Shown here: in pieces, positions 1 through 5,682 of the stretch | How positions within the stretch are numbered: the first letter of the stretch is position 1 | Layout of the letters: each line of letters starts with the position of its first letter | Assembly: GCA_030836935.1 (NCBI GenBank) | Contig: JAUPMA010000030.1 | Location: forward strand, 1 to 10,671 | Length of the DNA: 10,671 bases | Direction of reading: 5' to 3' | From: Pseudomonadota bacterium | GTDB lineage: Bacteria > Pseudomonadota > Gammaproteobacteria > SZUA-229 | Notes under the pieces: generated by a model | What the model saw: only the letters and a program-made list of their open reading frames with translations | Databases searched by the model: none | Told to the model about the DNA's origin: nothing | Made by a program: the position numbers and the translations under genes

Positions 1-591
1 TATGGCGTATTCGGTTTGGGCTTTTTTGTTTATTTTCTTGGCGGCAGTCTTGATCGCCTGTTTTTTCCCGAAGCGTCACCGGCACCGGTATTTGGCACAC
101 CGGGTTTGATGTGGGCATCATTGACGCTCTCGTTGCTTACCTTGCCTGTTGTGATTGTTTCAACTGAAGAAGGACTGGCGCGAATTCCCAGTGCCCTGCG
201 TGAAGGCAGTCTGGCATTGGGCGCAACCAAATTTGAAACCATCTGGAAAGTGGTGTTGCCGATGGCGAGTCCCGCGATCATGACCGGTCTGATTCTGGCG
301 ATTGCGCGTGCCGCAGGTGAAGTGGCTCCGCTGATGCTGGTGGGTGTAGTGAAACTTGCGCCGGAGCTGCCGCTGGATGGCAATTTCCCGTTCATGCATG
401 TGGAGCGCAAATTCATGCATCTGGGCTTTCATATTTATGATGTCGGCTTCCAGAGTCCCAACATCGAAGCCGCACGGCCACTGGTTTATGCTACCGCGTT
501 TTTGCTGGTGCTGGTTATTGTTTTGCTCAACCTTACGGCCATTATGATGCGCAATCGTTTGCGCGAAAAATTCAAGGCGTTCGAACACTAA
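1..591 (+). CDS. pstA: Phosphate ABC transporter permease PstA, C-terminal part (5' end outside window)
   Basis: Inner-membrane permease subunit of the high-affinity phosphate importer PstSCAB. The frame is open from base 1, so the gene begins upstream; about 196 residues are visible. The binding-protein-dependent transport signature (EAA loop) is clear: a segment starting [16 protein letters not shown] and running into [10 protein letters not shown], the cytoplasmic helix that docks onto the PstB ATPase. Hydrophobic segments flank it, and the last membrane helix ([20 protein letters not shown]) is followed by a basic tail ending in FKAFEH. Between the EAA loop and the last helix lies an insertion ([20 protein letters not shown]) that I associate with the longer PstA variant of gammaproteobacteria. 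The TAA stop shares its last base with the pstB ATG, so translation is probably coupled. Family assignment is firm; the full length cannot be judged. Confidence 0.95.
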   Translation, partial: YGVFGLGFFVYFLGGSLDRLFFPEASPAPVFGTPGLMWASLTLSLLTLPVVIVSTEEGLARIPSALREGSLALGATKFETIWKVVLPMASPAIMTGLILAIARAAGEVAPLMLVGVVKLAPELPLDGNFPFMHVERKFMHLGFHIYDVGFQSPNIEAARPLVYATAFLLVLVIVLLNLTAIMMRNRLREKFKAFEH

Positions 592-1445
592 TGGAAACTA
601 CAATGAATTCGCAGAATGCGCATATCCAGACTCATGCCATAGACCCCAGCAAACTGGCGTTTGGTACGACCACTACCCGGCTTGAGGATGAAGACATTTG
701 TTTGCGGGTAAATAATCTGCAACTTTTTTATGGCGACAAGCGTGCGCTGAATGATGTCAATATGGTGATTCCGCGCAAGCGCGTTACAGCATTCATCGGT
801 CCCAGTGGCTGCGGCAAGTCCACTCTGCTGCGCTGCTTTAATCGCATGAACGATCTGGTGGATGGCGTGCGCATCGAAGGTGAAATCCAGCTGGATGGCG
901 AGGATATCAATGATCGCAATATCGACATATCGGCCCTGCGTCGTCGTGTCGGCATGGTGTTCCAGCGTCCCAATCCGTTCCCGAAAAGTATTTATGAAAA
1001 TGTTGCTTATGGTTTGCGTTTGCAGGGTATCAACAAACGCCATATTCTGGACGAGAGTGTTGAATGGGCATTGAAGAGTGCGGCACTGTGGAATGAAGTG
1101 CAGGATCGTTTGCATGAAAGTGCCATGGGGCTGTCCGGTGGCCAGCAGCAGCGACTGGTCATTGCACGCGCGGTGGCCATCAAGCCGGAAGTGCTGTTGC
1201 TGGATGAACCGGCTTCGGCGCTGGATCCGATCTCGACCCTGAAGATCGAGGAACTTATTTATGAACTCAAGTCGGACTACACTATAGTTATCGTTACCCA
1301 CAACATGCAGCAGGCGGCGCGTGTTTCCGATTACACGGCTTTTATGTACATGGGTGATTTGATTGAATTCGGTGCTACCGATAAATTGTTCACCAACCCG
1401 GAAAAGAAGCAGACAGAAGATTACATTACCGGACGTTACGGCTAA
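591..1445 (+). CDS. pstB: Phosphate ABC transporter ATP-binding protein PstB
   Basis: ATPase that powers phosphate import through PstC/PstA on the cytoplasmic face of the inner membrane. All ABC motifs are present: Walker [10 protein letters not shown] (residues 70-78), Q-loop Q125 in VFQRPNPFP, signature LSGGQQQ (181-187), Walker B VLLLDEP (201-207), D-loop SALD, and H-loop H237 in IVTHN. The [14 protein letters not shown] stretch and the C-terminal [10 protein letters not shown] ending are typical of PstB rather than other ABC ATPases. At 284 residues it is slightly long for the family, because of a polar N-terminal extension of about 36 residues before the ATPase core. The ATG at 591 overlaps the pstA stop by one base; a second in-frame ATG at 603 would shorten the protein by four residues, and the sequence does not decide between them. 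phoU follows 29 bases downstream. Confidence 0.97.
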   Translation: METTMNSQNAHIQTHAIDPSKLAFGTTTTRLEDEDICLRVNNLQLFYGDKRALNDVNMVIPRKRVTAFIGPSGCGKSTLLRCFNRMNDLVDGVRIEGEIQLDGEDINDRNIDISALRRRVGMVFQRPNPFPKSIYENVAYGLRLQGINKRHILDESVEWALKSAALWNEVQDRLHESAMGLSGGQQQRLVIARAVAIKPEVLLLDEPASALDPISTLKIEELIYELKSDYTIVIVTHNMQQAARVSDYTAFMYMGDLIEFGATDKLFTNPEKKQTEDYITGRYG

Positions 1446-1469
1446 CAGGACAACCAGGCTAACAGGACA
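1440..1469 (+). repeat. 13-bp direct duplication in the pstB-phoU junction
   Basis: The 13-mer GGCTAACAGGACA occurs at 1440-1452 and again at 1457-1469, a 17-base period. The first copy holds the pstB stop codon (TAA at 1443-1445); the second ends five bases before the phoU ATG at 1475 and supplies its only Shine-Dalgarno-like sequence (AGGA). This looks like a small tandem duplication that doubled the end of pstB and the phoU ribosome-binding region. Any functional consequence is inference. Confidence 0.8.
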
Positions 1470-1474
1470 CTGAT

Positions 1475-2179
1475 ATGAGCTTACATATTTCGCAGCAGTT
1501 TAATACCGATCTCGAAACGGTCCGGAACAAGGTCATGACCATGGGTGGCCTGGTTGAAACGCATGTGCAAAGCGCGTGTCTGGCATTGATAGAAGGAGAT
1601 GCCGTTCTGGCGGAACGTATTGTCGAAAATGATTTCAAGGTGAATGCCATGGAAGTCTCGATCGACGAACAATGCACCAACATTATTGCGCGGCGTCAGC
1701 CGACAGCCAGTGATTTGCGTCTGGTGATGATGATTGTAAAAACCATAACCGATCTGGAACGCATTGGTGACGAAGCCGAAAAGGTTGCGCGCATGGCGAG
1801 AGAACTGGCCGAAGAAGGTGGTGCATCCGGCAACTTTCCAGAAATCCGTCATCTTGGCGATCATGTAAGAAAAATGCTGCATGATGCGCTGGATGCTTTT
1901 GCGCGCATGGATATTGAAGCGGCCATCCTGACAGCCGCTGAAGACCAGCGTATCGATCAGGAATATGAATCCATGGTGCGCCAGTTGATTACCCGCATGA
2001 TGGAAGATCCGCGTTGCATCAAGCGTTCTATCAGCGTGTTGTGGGCGGCACGCGCACTGGAACGCATCGGTGATCATTCAAAAAATATTTGTGAATATGT
2101 AATTTACCTGGTGAAGGGCAAGGATGTGCGCCACACCACGGTAGAACAGTTACAGAAAGAACTGCACGACAAACAGTAA
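1475..2179 (+). CDS. phoU: Phosphate transport system regulatory protein PhoU
   Basis: Cytoplasmic, peripheral membrane regulator that links Pst transporter activity to the PhoR/PhoB two-component system and keeps the Pho regulon off when phosphate is plentiful. It is 234 residues long, normal for the family, and is built of two similar three-helix PhoU domains. Each carries the conserved metal-binding/ERIGD signature: LERIGDEAEKVAR near residues 94-106 and LERIGDHSKNICEY near 195-208. The N-terminal HISQQFNTDLETVRNKVMTM is typical. It is last in pstA-pstB-phoU, as in many proteobacteria, 29 bases after pstB, with an AGGA-type ribosome site inside a duplicated 13-mer. It is probably transcribed with pst from a promoter outside the window. 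A hairpin follows it. Confidence 0.97.
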   Translation: MSLHISQQFNTDLETVRNKVMTMGGLVETHVQSACLALIEGDAVLAERIVENDFKVNAMEVSIDEQCTNIIARRQPTASDLRLVMMIVKTITDLERIGDEAEKVARMARELAEEGGASGNFPEIRHLGDHVRKMLHDALDAFARMDIEAAILTAAEDQRIDQEYESMVRQLITRMMEDPRCIKRSISVLWAARALERIGDHSKNICEYVIYLVKGKDVRHTTVEQLQKELHDKQ

Positions 2180-2203
2180 TTCTGCGATGCAGCCGATTCT
2201 GAC

Positions 2204-2225
2204 AAGTGCGCCACAGGGCGCACTT
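2204..2225 (+). terminator. Hairpin after phoU, possible weak terminator
   Basis: A perfect 9-bp stem, AAGTGCGCC (2204-2212) with GGCGCACTT (2217-2225), closed by a four-base loop ACAG. Only a short T tract follows before TCACG, so as an intrinsic terminator it is weak and may partly separate the pst-phoU transcript from the downstream mazG-like/rlmJ pair, or mark mRNA processing. The downstream gene starts 21 bases after the stem, which argues for read-through. Confidence 0.5.
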
Positions 2226-2246
2226 TCACGTTCAGGAGATTAAAAA

Positions 2247-2600
2247 ATGCCGGATTTGACCATAGAACAATTGCAGCAGCAGCTGCGCGAATTTGCGGCC
2301 GCACGTGACTGGGATCAGTTTCATTCGCCAAAAAACCTTTCCATGGCACTGATTGCAGAAGCGGCCGAACTGGTTGAACATTTTCAGTGGCTTACCGAAG
2401 AGCAGAGCCGATCTTTGCCTGAAACCAAACGAACAGAAGTTGAATATGAACTGGCCGATATTTTTGTTTATTTGTTGCGACTGGCTGACAAACTGGATGT
2501 TGATTTGCTGAAAGCCGCAGAAAACAAACTCAAATTGAATGCTGAAAAATATCCGGCTGACAAGGTGCGTGGCAGCGCCAAAAAATACACAGAATACTGA
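2247..2600 (+). CDS. MazG-like nucleotide pyrophosphohydrolase (dCTPase/RS21-C6 type)
   Basis: Small all-alpha NTP pyrophosphatase of 117 residues that hydrolyses (d)NTPs, often non-canonical ones or dCTP, to the monophosphate and pyrophosphate, so it probably has a nucleotide pool sanitising role. The metal-binding pattern of the MazG fold is visible: EAAE (E38 and E41 in LIAEAAELVEHFQW), then ELAD (E68 and D71 in EYELADIFVYLLRLAD). The C-terminal NAEKYPADKVRGSAKKY matches the short, single-domain group that includes mammalian DCTPP1/RS21-C6 rather than full-length two-domain MazG. Start choice is firm: AGGAG at 2234-2238 lies eight bases before the ATG. The stop TGA shares its final A with the ATG of rlmJ, so the two are probably translated together. 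The exact substrate cannot be read from sequence. Confidence 0.9.
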   Translation: MPDLTIEQLQQQLREFAAARDWDQFHSPKNLSMALIAEAAELVEHFQWLTEEQSRSLPETKRTEVEYELADIFVYLLRLADKLDVDLLKAAENKLKLNAEKYPADKVRGSAKKYTEY

Positions 2601-3445
2601 TGCTGAGTTATCGTCACGCCTTTCACGCCGGCAATCACGCTGATGTGCTCAAGCACAGTGTGTTAATGCTGGTGCTGGATTACATAACCCAAAAAGACAA
2701 ACCTTTTCTGTATGTGGATACGCATTCCGGTGCCGGTATGTATGATTTGCATAACGGTTGGGCCGATAAAAATCGCGAATATGAAACCGGTATTGGACGA
2801 ATCTGGCAACAACCATCCCAGAATTGGCCGGAAGGCATGCAGACTTATTTGCGTGCTATCCGGGATTTGAATTCCGATGGTGATTTGCGTGAATATCCGG
2901 GGTCGCCATGGCTTGCACAATTCATGCTGCGAGAACAGGACAAAGCCAGATTATTTGAGTTGCATCGCAATGAATACCAGAATTTGAATGCCCTGTTTTC
3001 CAGATATAAACAAATCCATACCGAGGAGCGTGATGGCTTCCAGGCCTTAAGTGCTGTGTTACCCCCTGTTGAACGTCGTGCCGTGATATTGATTGATCCA
3101 TCTTACGAAGTGAAAGCGGATTATCAAAATGTGGTGCAGGCTGTTAAGACGGCGCACAAGAAATTTGCCACGGGCGTATATCTGATCTGGTATCCGGTGG
3201 TAAACAGAAAATGGGCCACTAAGCTGGAACGTGATTTCACGGACAGCGGCATGCGTAATATTTTGCTGGCCGAATTAGCCATTCGTGCGGATGCAGAAGA
3301 AGCCGGTATGACAGCCAGTGGCATGATTGTGATTAACCCGCCCTGGCAATTGGCGGATTCGCTGAAAGTCGTGTTGCCTTTCTTGCAGAAAGAGCTGGCG
3401 GAAGAGGGTGGTGGATTTCGTCTGGAGCAACTGGTTGCCGAGTGA
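2600..3445 (+). CDS. rlmJ: 23S rRNA (adenine(2030)-N6)-methyltransferase RlmJ
   Basis: SAM-dependent methyltransferase that modifies A2030 of 23S rRNA before ribosome assembly. The N-terminus MLSYRHAFHAGNHADVLKH is diagnostic of the RlmJ (formerly YhiR) family. VDTHSGAGMYDL (about residues 39-50) is the SAM-binding motif I region. The catalytic motif IV reads DPSYE (D166 to E170), where the usual N6-adenine signature is DPPY; a serine replaces the second proline. A further NPPWQL occurs near the C-terminus. Its 281 residues match the family's normal length. It overlaps the stop of the mazG-like gene by one base and has no separate Shine-Dalgarno, consistent with translational coupling. It converges on the TerB-like gene across a repeat-filled gap. 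Confidence 0.95.
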   Translation: MLSYRHAFHAGNHADVLKHSVLMLVLDYITQKDKPFLYVDTHSGAGMYDLHNGWADKNREYETGIGRIWQQPSQNWPEGMQTYLRAIRDLNSDGDLREYPGSPWLAQFMLREQDKARLFELHRNEYQNLNALFSRYKQIHTEERDGFQALSAVLPPVERRAVILIDPSYEVKADYQNVVQAVKTAHKKFATGVYLIWYPVVNRKWATKLERDFTDSGMRNILLAELAIRADAEEAGMTASGMIVINPPWQLADSLKVVLPFLQKELAEEGGGFRLEQLVAE

Positions 3446-3478
3446 TTTGCTTTTCAGCTTGCCGGCTGGAAATATTCG

Positions 3479-3508
3479 CCACAGTGGACACGGAGATCAC
3501 AGAGAAAA
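3479..3508 (+). repeat. Half-copy of the CCACAG-type dispersed repeat
   Basis: Thirty bases starting CCACAGTGGACACGGAGATC match the left arm of the palindrome at 5593-5672 (its bases 5598-5627) with two differences, A to T and G to A. The complementary arm is absent here; a different inverted repeat begins 15 bases downstream. The CCACAGAGGACACGGAG type is a family I recognise as widely scattered between genes in many bacterial genomes. The degenerate, one-armed state suggests a decayed element. Confidence 0.8.
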
Positions 3509-3523
3509 ACGTGTTAGTAAATC

Positions 3524-3573
3524 GTAGGGTGGGTATCGCCCACCAGTATAACGGTGGGCGATGCCTACCCTAC
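3524..3573. repeat. GTAGGGTGGG-type inverted repeat, probable bidirectional terminator
   Basis: Two 21-base arms, 3524-3544 (GTAGGGTGGG...CGCCCACC) and 3553-3573 (GGTGGGCGATG...CCCTAC), are complementary except at two positions, both of which would be G-U wobbles in RNA. The spacer is eight bases. It sits between the convergent genes rlmJ and the TerB-like gene, where it could end transcription from either side, although no long T run follows. GTAGGGTGGGC...GCCCACC palindromes are a common dispersed intergenic type in proteobacteria. The rest of the 171-base gap holds the half-repeat at 3479-3508 and nothing else I can identify. Confidence 0.8.
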
Positions 3574-3616
3574 TAATCTTATTCTGAAAAACGCAGTGTG
3601 ACCTGTGAGTGCTTTT

Positions 3617-4087
3617 TTACGCAGCCAGCTTCAGCGTTGCAGCAATACTGTTGATTACTTTCATTTCATCCTTGCTGATCTTGGAACCAAAACCGAGGAA
3701 GCCGCCGGAAGATTCCGCAATTTCTTTTGCGATAGACATCAAGGACAGTTTGAAAATCTTGGCGTCATTGGCACTCAGCCTGGCATCGGCCAGATCGGTT
3801 ACCGTCATTAATTCCTTAAGCGGGTTGATTTTGCCAGACAGCAAGCCGTTAATGAATTCCATGAAGTGAGGTAATGCTTCGGCCAGAATTCTGCTCAGTA
3901 TCGGGCAACGGTATTTGCCGGCTTCAGCCAGAATTTTTGCGAATCTTTCGGCTTCTTTTTTGTCGAGCTTGCCATCAGCTACGGCGACAGCCAGAAAAAT
4001 AATGAATGGTGAATTGAGCAGGGATTTCCATTCGGTTTCGCTGAATGTAATGGTTGCAGAATCAATGCTGATGGTGGTGTCACCCAT
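3617..4087 (-). CDS. Small TerB-like (tellurite-resistance/DUF533-like) protein, function unknown
   Basis: A 156-residue soluble, helical protein with no signal peptide or membrane span. FLAVAVADGKLDKKEAERFAKIL (ADGK at 37-40, E45) resembles the acidic metal-binding helix of TerB-type domains. The C-terminal half has a glycine-rich turn (SSGGFLGFGSKISKDE, 126-141), seen in uncharacterised relatives of this kind. TerB domains are linked to tellurite resistance and membrane-associated stress complexes, but a stand-alone copy without other ter genes tells little about function. The start was chosen at 4087 because AGAGGA (4094-4099 on the minus strand) lies six bases upstream; a longer version from 4138 would add 17 residues lacking a ribosome site. 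It is the last gene of the minus-strand run, 79 bases after the phosphatase gene, and may have its own promoter. Confidence 0.72.
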   Translation of the reverse strand: MGDTTISIDSATITFSETEWKSLLNSPFIIFLAVAVADGKLDKKEAERFAKILAEAGKYRCPILSRILAEALPHFMEFINGLLSGKINPLKELMTVTDLADARLSANDAKIFKLSLMSIAKEIAESSGGFLGFGSKISKDEMKVINSIAATLKLAA

Positions 4088-4128
4088 GATGGTTCCTCTG
4101 GATACTAAAGGGTTGGAAGGCGGCGCGC

Positions 4129-4157
4129 ATTCTGCCACTTCAGGATTTACTTATCAA
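4129..4157 (-). promoter_or_regulatory. Candidate sigma70 promoter for the TerB-like gene
   Basis: On the minus strand TTGATA (4157-4152) is followed after 17 bases by CAGAAT (4134-4129), giving 5/6 and 4/6 matches to the -35 and -10 consensus with ideal spacing. It lies in the 79-base gap upstream of the TerB-like start at 4087, overlapping no other gene's start. This would allow expression independent of mtaD-ubiG-mupP. Consensus matching by eye only. Confidence 0.35.
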
Positions 4158-4166
4158 TCCGGTGCA

Positions 4167-4826
4167 TCAGATGAGTTCGAGGATTTCCCGTGGGTGGCGG
4201 ATTTGATAACTGGCTTTCCATTCTGTGGTGTTTTCCCGGTCGCCAATATAGCCATACAGGGCTACAACAGTTTGCATGCCGGCATTGTTGCCCGCTTCAA
4301 TATCGCGTTGCGCATCGCCAATATAAATGCATTGTGCCGGTTCGCTGCCAGCGCGCAGGCAGGCATGAAGCATGGGTTCCGGATGCGGCTTGCGATTGAG
4401 TGTGGTGTCGCCGCTTACAATGGCGGCGGCGCGGTGTGACAAACCGATTTGCTGCATCAGCGGTTCGGTGAGCCAGCCGGGTTTGTTGGTGACCACGCCC
4501 CAGTTCATATTGTGTTGCTCGATGTGTTGCAACAATTCCGTCATGCCATCGAACAGTTTTGAATCTTCACATAAATGTGCCTGATAAATTTCGAGATAGC
4601 GTTTTTTCAGGCGATCAATTTCAGGTAGATTGTCGCCAAAACCGAGTTGCACCAGAGCTGCACTGCCGTTGGAAACAACTGGCCGAATGGTTTCATAGGG
4701 CAATGCATGTTTGCCTTCTTCGGCGAGTAACAGGTTCAGTGCCTTGGCCATGTCGGGCGCTGTATCAATGAGCGTGCCGTCGAGATCAAACAGCACGGTA
4801 CGGATTCCGCTTCTTGTTTCTGGCAT
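4167..4826 (-). CDS. mupP: HAD-family phosphatase, probably MupP (MurNAc-6-phosphate phosphatase)
   Basis: A 219-residue haloacid dehalogenase phosphatase, usually annotated as phosphoglycolate phosphatase. All HAD motifs are intact: motif I FDLDGT (nucleophile D14, acid D16), motif II threonine T113 in GVVTNKP, motif III K146 in NRKPHPEP, and motif IV GDAQRD (D171, D175). A helical cap domain lies between motifs I and II. The stretch DSKLFDGMTELLQHIE, the WGVVTNKP segment with EPLMQQIGL after it, and the late YGYI resemble Pseudomonas MupP as I remember it. MupP is likewise encoded directly after ubiG there and dephosphorylates MurNAc-6-P in the AmgK/MurU peptidoglycan recycling route. The assignment over Gph therefore rests on context and recalled similarity. 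The start lies one base past the ubiG stop, and there is no strong ribosome site, so coupling is likely. Confidence 0.72.
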   Translation of the reverse strand: MPETRSGIRTVLFDLDGTLIDTAPDMAKALNLLLAEEGKHALPYETIRPVVSNGSAALVQLGFGDNLPEIDRLKKRYLEIYQAHLCEDSKLFDGMTELLQHIEQHNMNWGVVTNKPGWLTEPLMQQIGLSHRAAAIVSGDTTLNRKPHPEPMLHACLRAGSEPAQCIYIGDAQRDIEAGNNAGMQTVVALYGYIGDRENTTEWKASYQIRHPREILELI

Positions 4827-4827
4827 A

Positions 4828-5532
4828 TCAGATTTCGCGTGTGTAATGCGCCATGTAATTCACATCGGCATCGCAGCCGAGTTTGTAGGCTTTGGTCAGC
4901 GGGTTATACGTCATGCCGGTGATATCATGCAGTTGCAAATCACACTGGCGGGCGCTGCTGTCAAGTTCCGAGGGTTTGATGAATTTGTTGTAATCGTGTG
5001 TGCCCTTGGGCAGCATGTCCAGAACATACTCCGCGCCCAGCACAGCCAGTAACCAGGCTTTTGGATTGCGATTGATGGTGGAGAAAAAAATTGCACCGCC
5101 GGGTTTTACCAGATGTGAACAGGCGCAAATGATGGATGCCGGGTCGGGTACATGTTCCAGCATTTCCATGCAGGTCACTACATCAAACATCCCGGCCTGT
5201 TTCTCTGCCAGTTGCTCGACGGTGATTTGCTGATAATCAATTTCAACACCGCTTTCCATGGCATGCAACTTTGCAACCGATAGCGGTGCCTTGCCCATAT
5301 CAATCGCGGTAACGCTGGCGCCCATGCGTGCCATGCTTTCAGACAAAATGCCGCCGCCGCAGCCGACATCCAGTACTTTCTTGTTTTTTATCTGCGCGCG
5401 TTCATCGATGTAGCGCAAACGCAAGGGATTGATGTCGTGCAGGGGTTTGAATTCGGAATTGACATCCCACCAGCGCGCAGCCAGGGCTTCGAATTTTGCA
5501 ATTTCGGCGGGATCGATGTTGAGTGTTGTCAT
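4828..5532 (-). CDS. ubiG: Bifunctional 2-polyprenyl-6-hydroxyphenol / 3-demethylubiquinol O-methyltransferase UbiG
   Basis: Class I SAM-dependent methyltransferase carrying out both O-methylation steps of ubiquinone synthesis, at the membrane/cytosol boundary. The N-terminus [20 protein letters not shown], with [13 protein letters not shown] after it, is diagnostic of UbiG. Motif I is VLDVGCGGG (53-61), with the ribose-binding acid D78 in [19 protein letters not shown] and the [12 protein letters not shown] block are also characteristic. Length (234 residues) is normal. Upstream of the ATG at 5532 there is no clear Shine-Dalgarno, only an A-rich stretch. It lies 150 bases after mtaD on the same strand, separated by a large palindrome, and is followed immediately by the mupP-type gene. 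Presence of UbiG indicates a ubiquinone-using proteobacterium. Confidence 0.97.
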   Translation of the reverse strand: MTTLNIDPAEIAKFEALAARWWDVNSEFKPLHDINPLRLRYIDERAQIKNKKVLDVGCGGGILSESMARMGASVTAIDMGKAPLSVAKLHAMESGVEIDYQQITVEQLAEKQAGMFDVVTCMEMLEHVPDPASIICACSHLVKPGGAIFFSTINRNPKAWLLAVLGAEYVLDMLPKGTHDYNKFIKPSELDSSARQCDLQLHDITGMTYNPLTKAYKLGCDADVNYMAHYTREI

Positions 5533-5592
5533 GGTTTGTTGCTACTAATATCGCGTATAAAATTTTAGGTGGTTGCAAAACAAAAAAGAATA

Positions 5593-5672
5593 TTTCACCA
5601 CAGAGGACACGGAGGTCACAGAGAAAAGAATAATTATTTATCTCTGTGACCCCCGTGTCCTCTGTGGTAAAA
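5593..5672. repeat. Large palindromic intergenic repeat, CCACAGAGGACACGGAG type
   Basis: Arms at 5597-5624 and 5641-5668 are 28 bases each and complementary except for one A/C position (5613 versus 5652). Pairing continues outward past one more mismatch to 5593 and 5672. The 16-base loop is pure A/T apart from one G. It fills most of the 150-base gap between mtaD and ubiG and as RNA would form a very stable hairpin in the mtaD-ubiG transcript. It is related to the half-copy at 3479-3508. No transposase, target duplication or coding frame accompanies it; it resembles the non-autonomous palindromic repeats found scattered in many genomes. Confidence 0.9.
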
Positions 5673-5682
5673 GGCTTTTTAT

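Noticed and set aside
588..1301. Long open frame on the minus strand opposite pstB (237 codons)
   Set aside because: Lies wholly antisense to the well-supported pstB, and its translation has no recognisable domain and an unusual His/Gln-rich composition; a shadow frame.
1446..1474. Pho box (PhoB site) before phoU
   Set aside because: No CTGTCAT-like direct repeats; the short gap holds only the 13-bp duplication. Any Pho box should lie upstream of pstS or pstC, outside the window.
1481..2077. Minus-strand open frame opposite phoU (198 codons)
   Set aside because: Antisense to phoU with no ribosome site or family resemblance.
3446..3616. CRISPR array or small RNA gene in the rlmJ downstream gap
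   Set aside because: The repeats are inverted and of two unrelated types, with no regular spacers; no promoter for an independent RNA was found.
4088..4138. Upstream start for the TerB-like gene giving 17 more residues
   Set aside because: The ATG at 4087 has AGAGGA at good spacing; the longer form has none, and its extra residues look non-coding.
5593..5672. The palindrome as an insertion sequence or miniature transposon with target duplication
   Set aside because: No flanking direct repeat, no transposase-like terminal sequences and no coding frame; a dispersed palindromic repeat is the simpler description.
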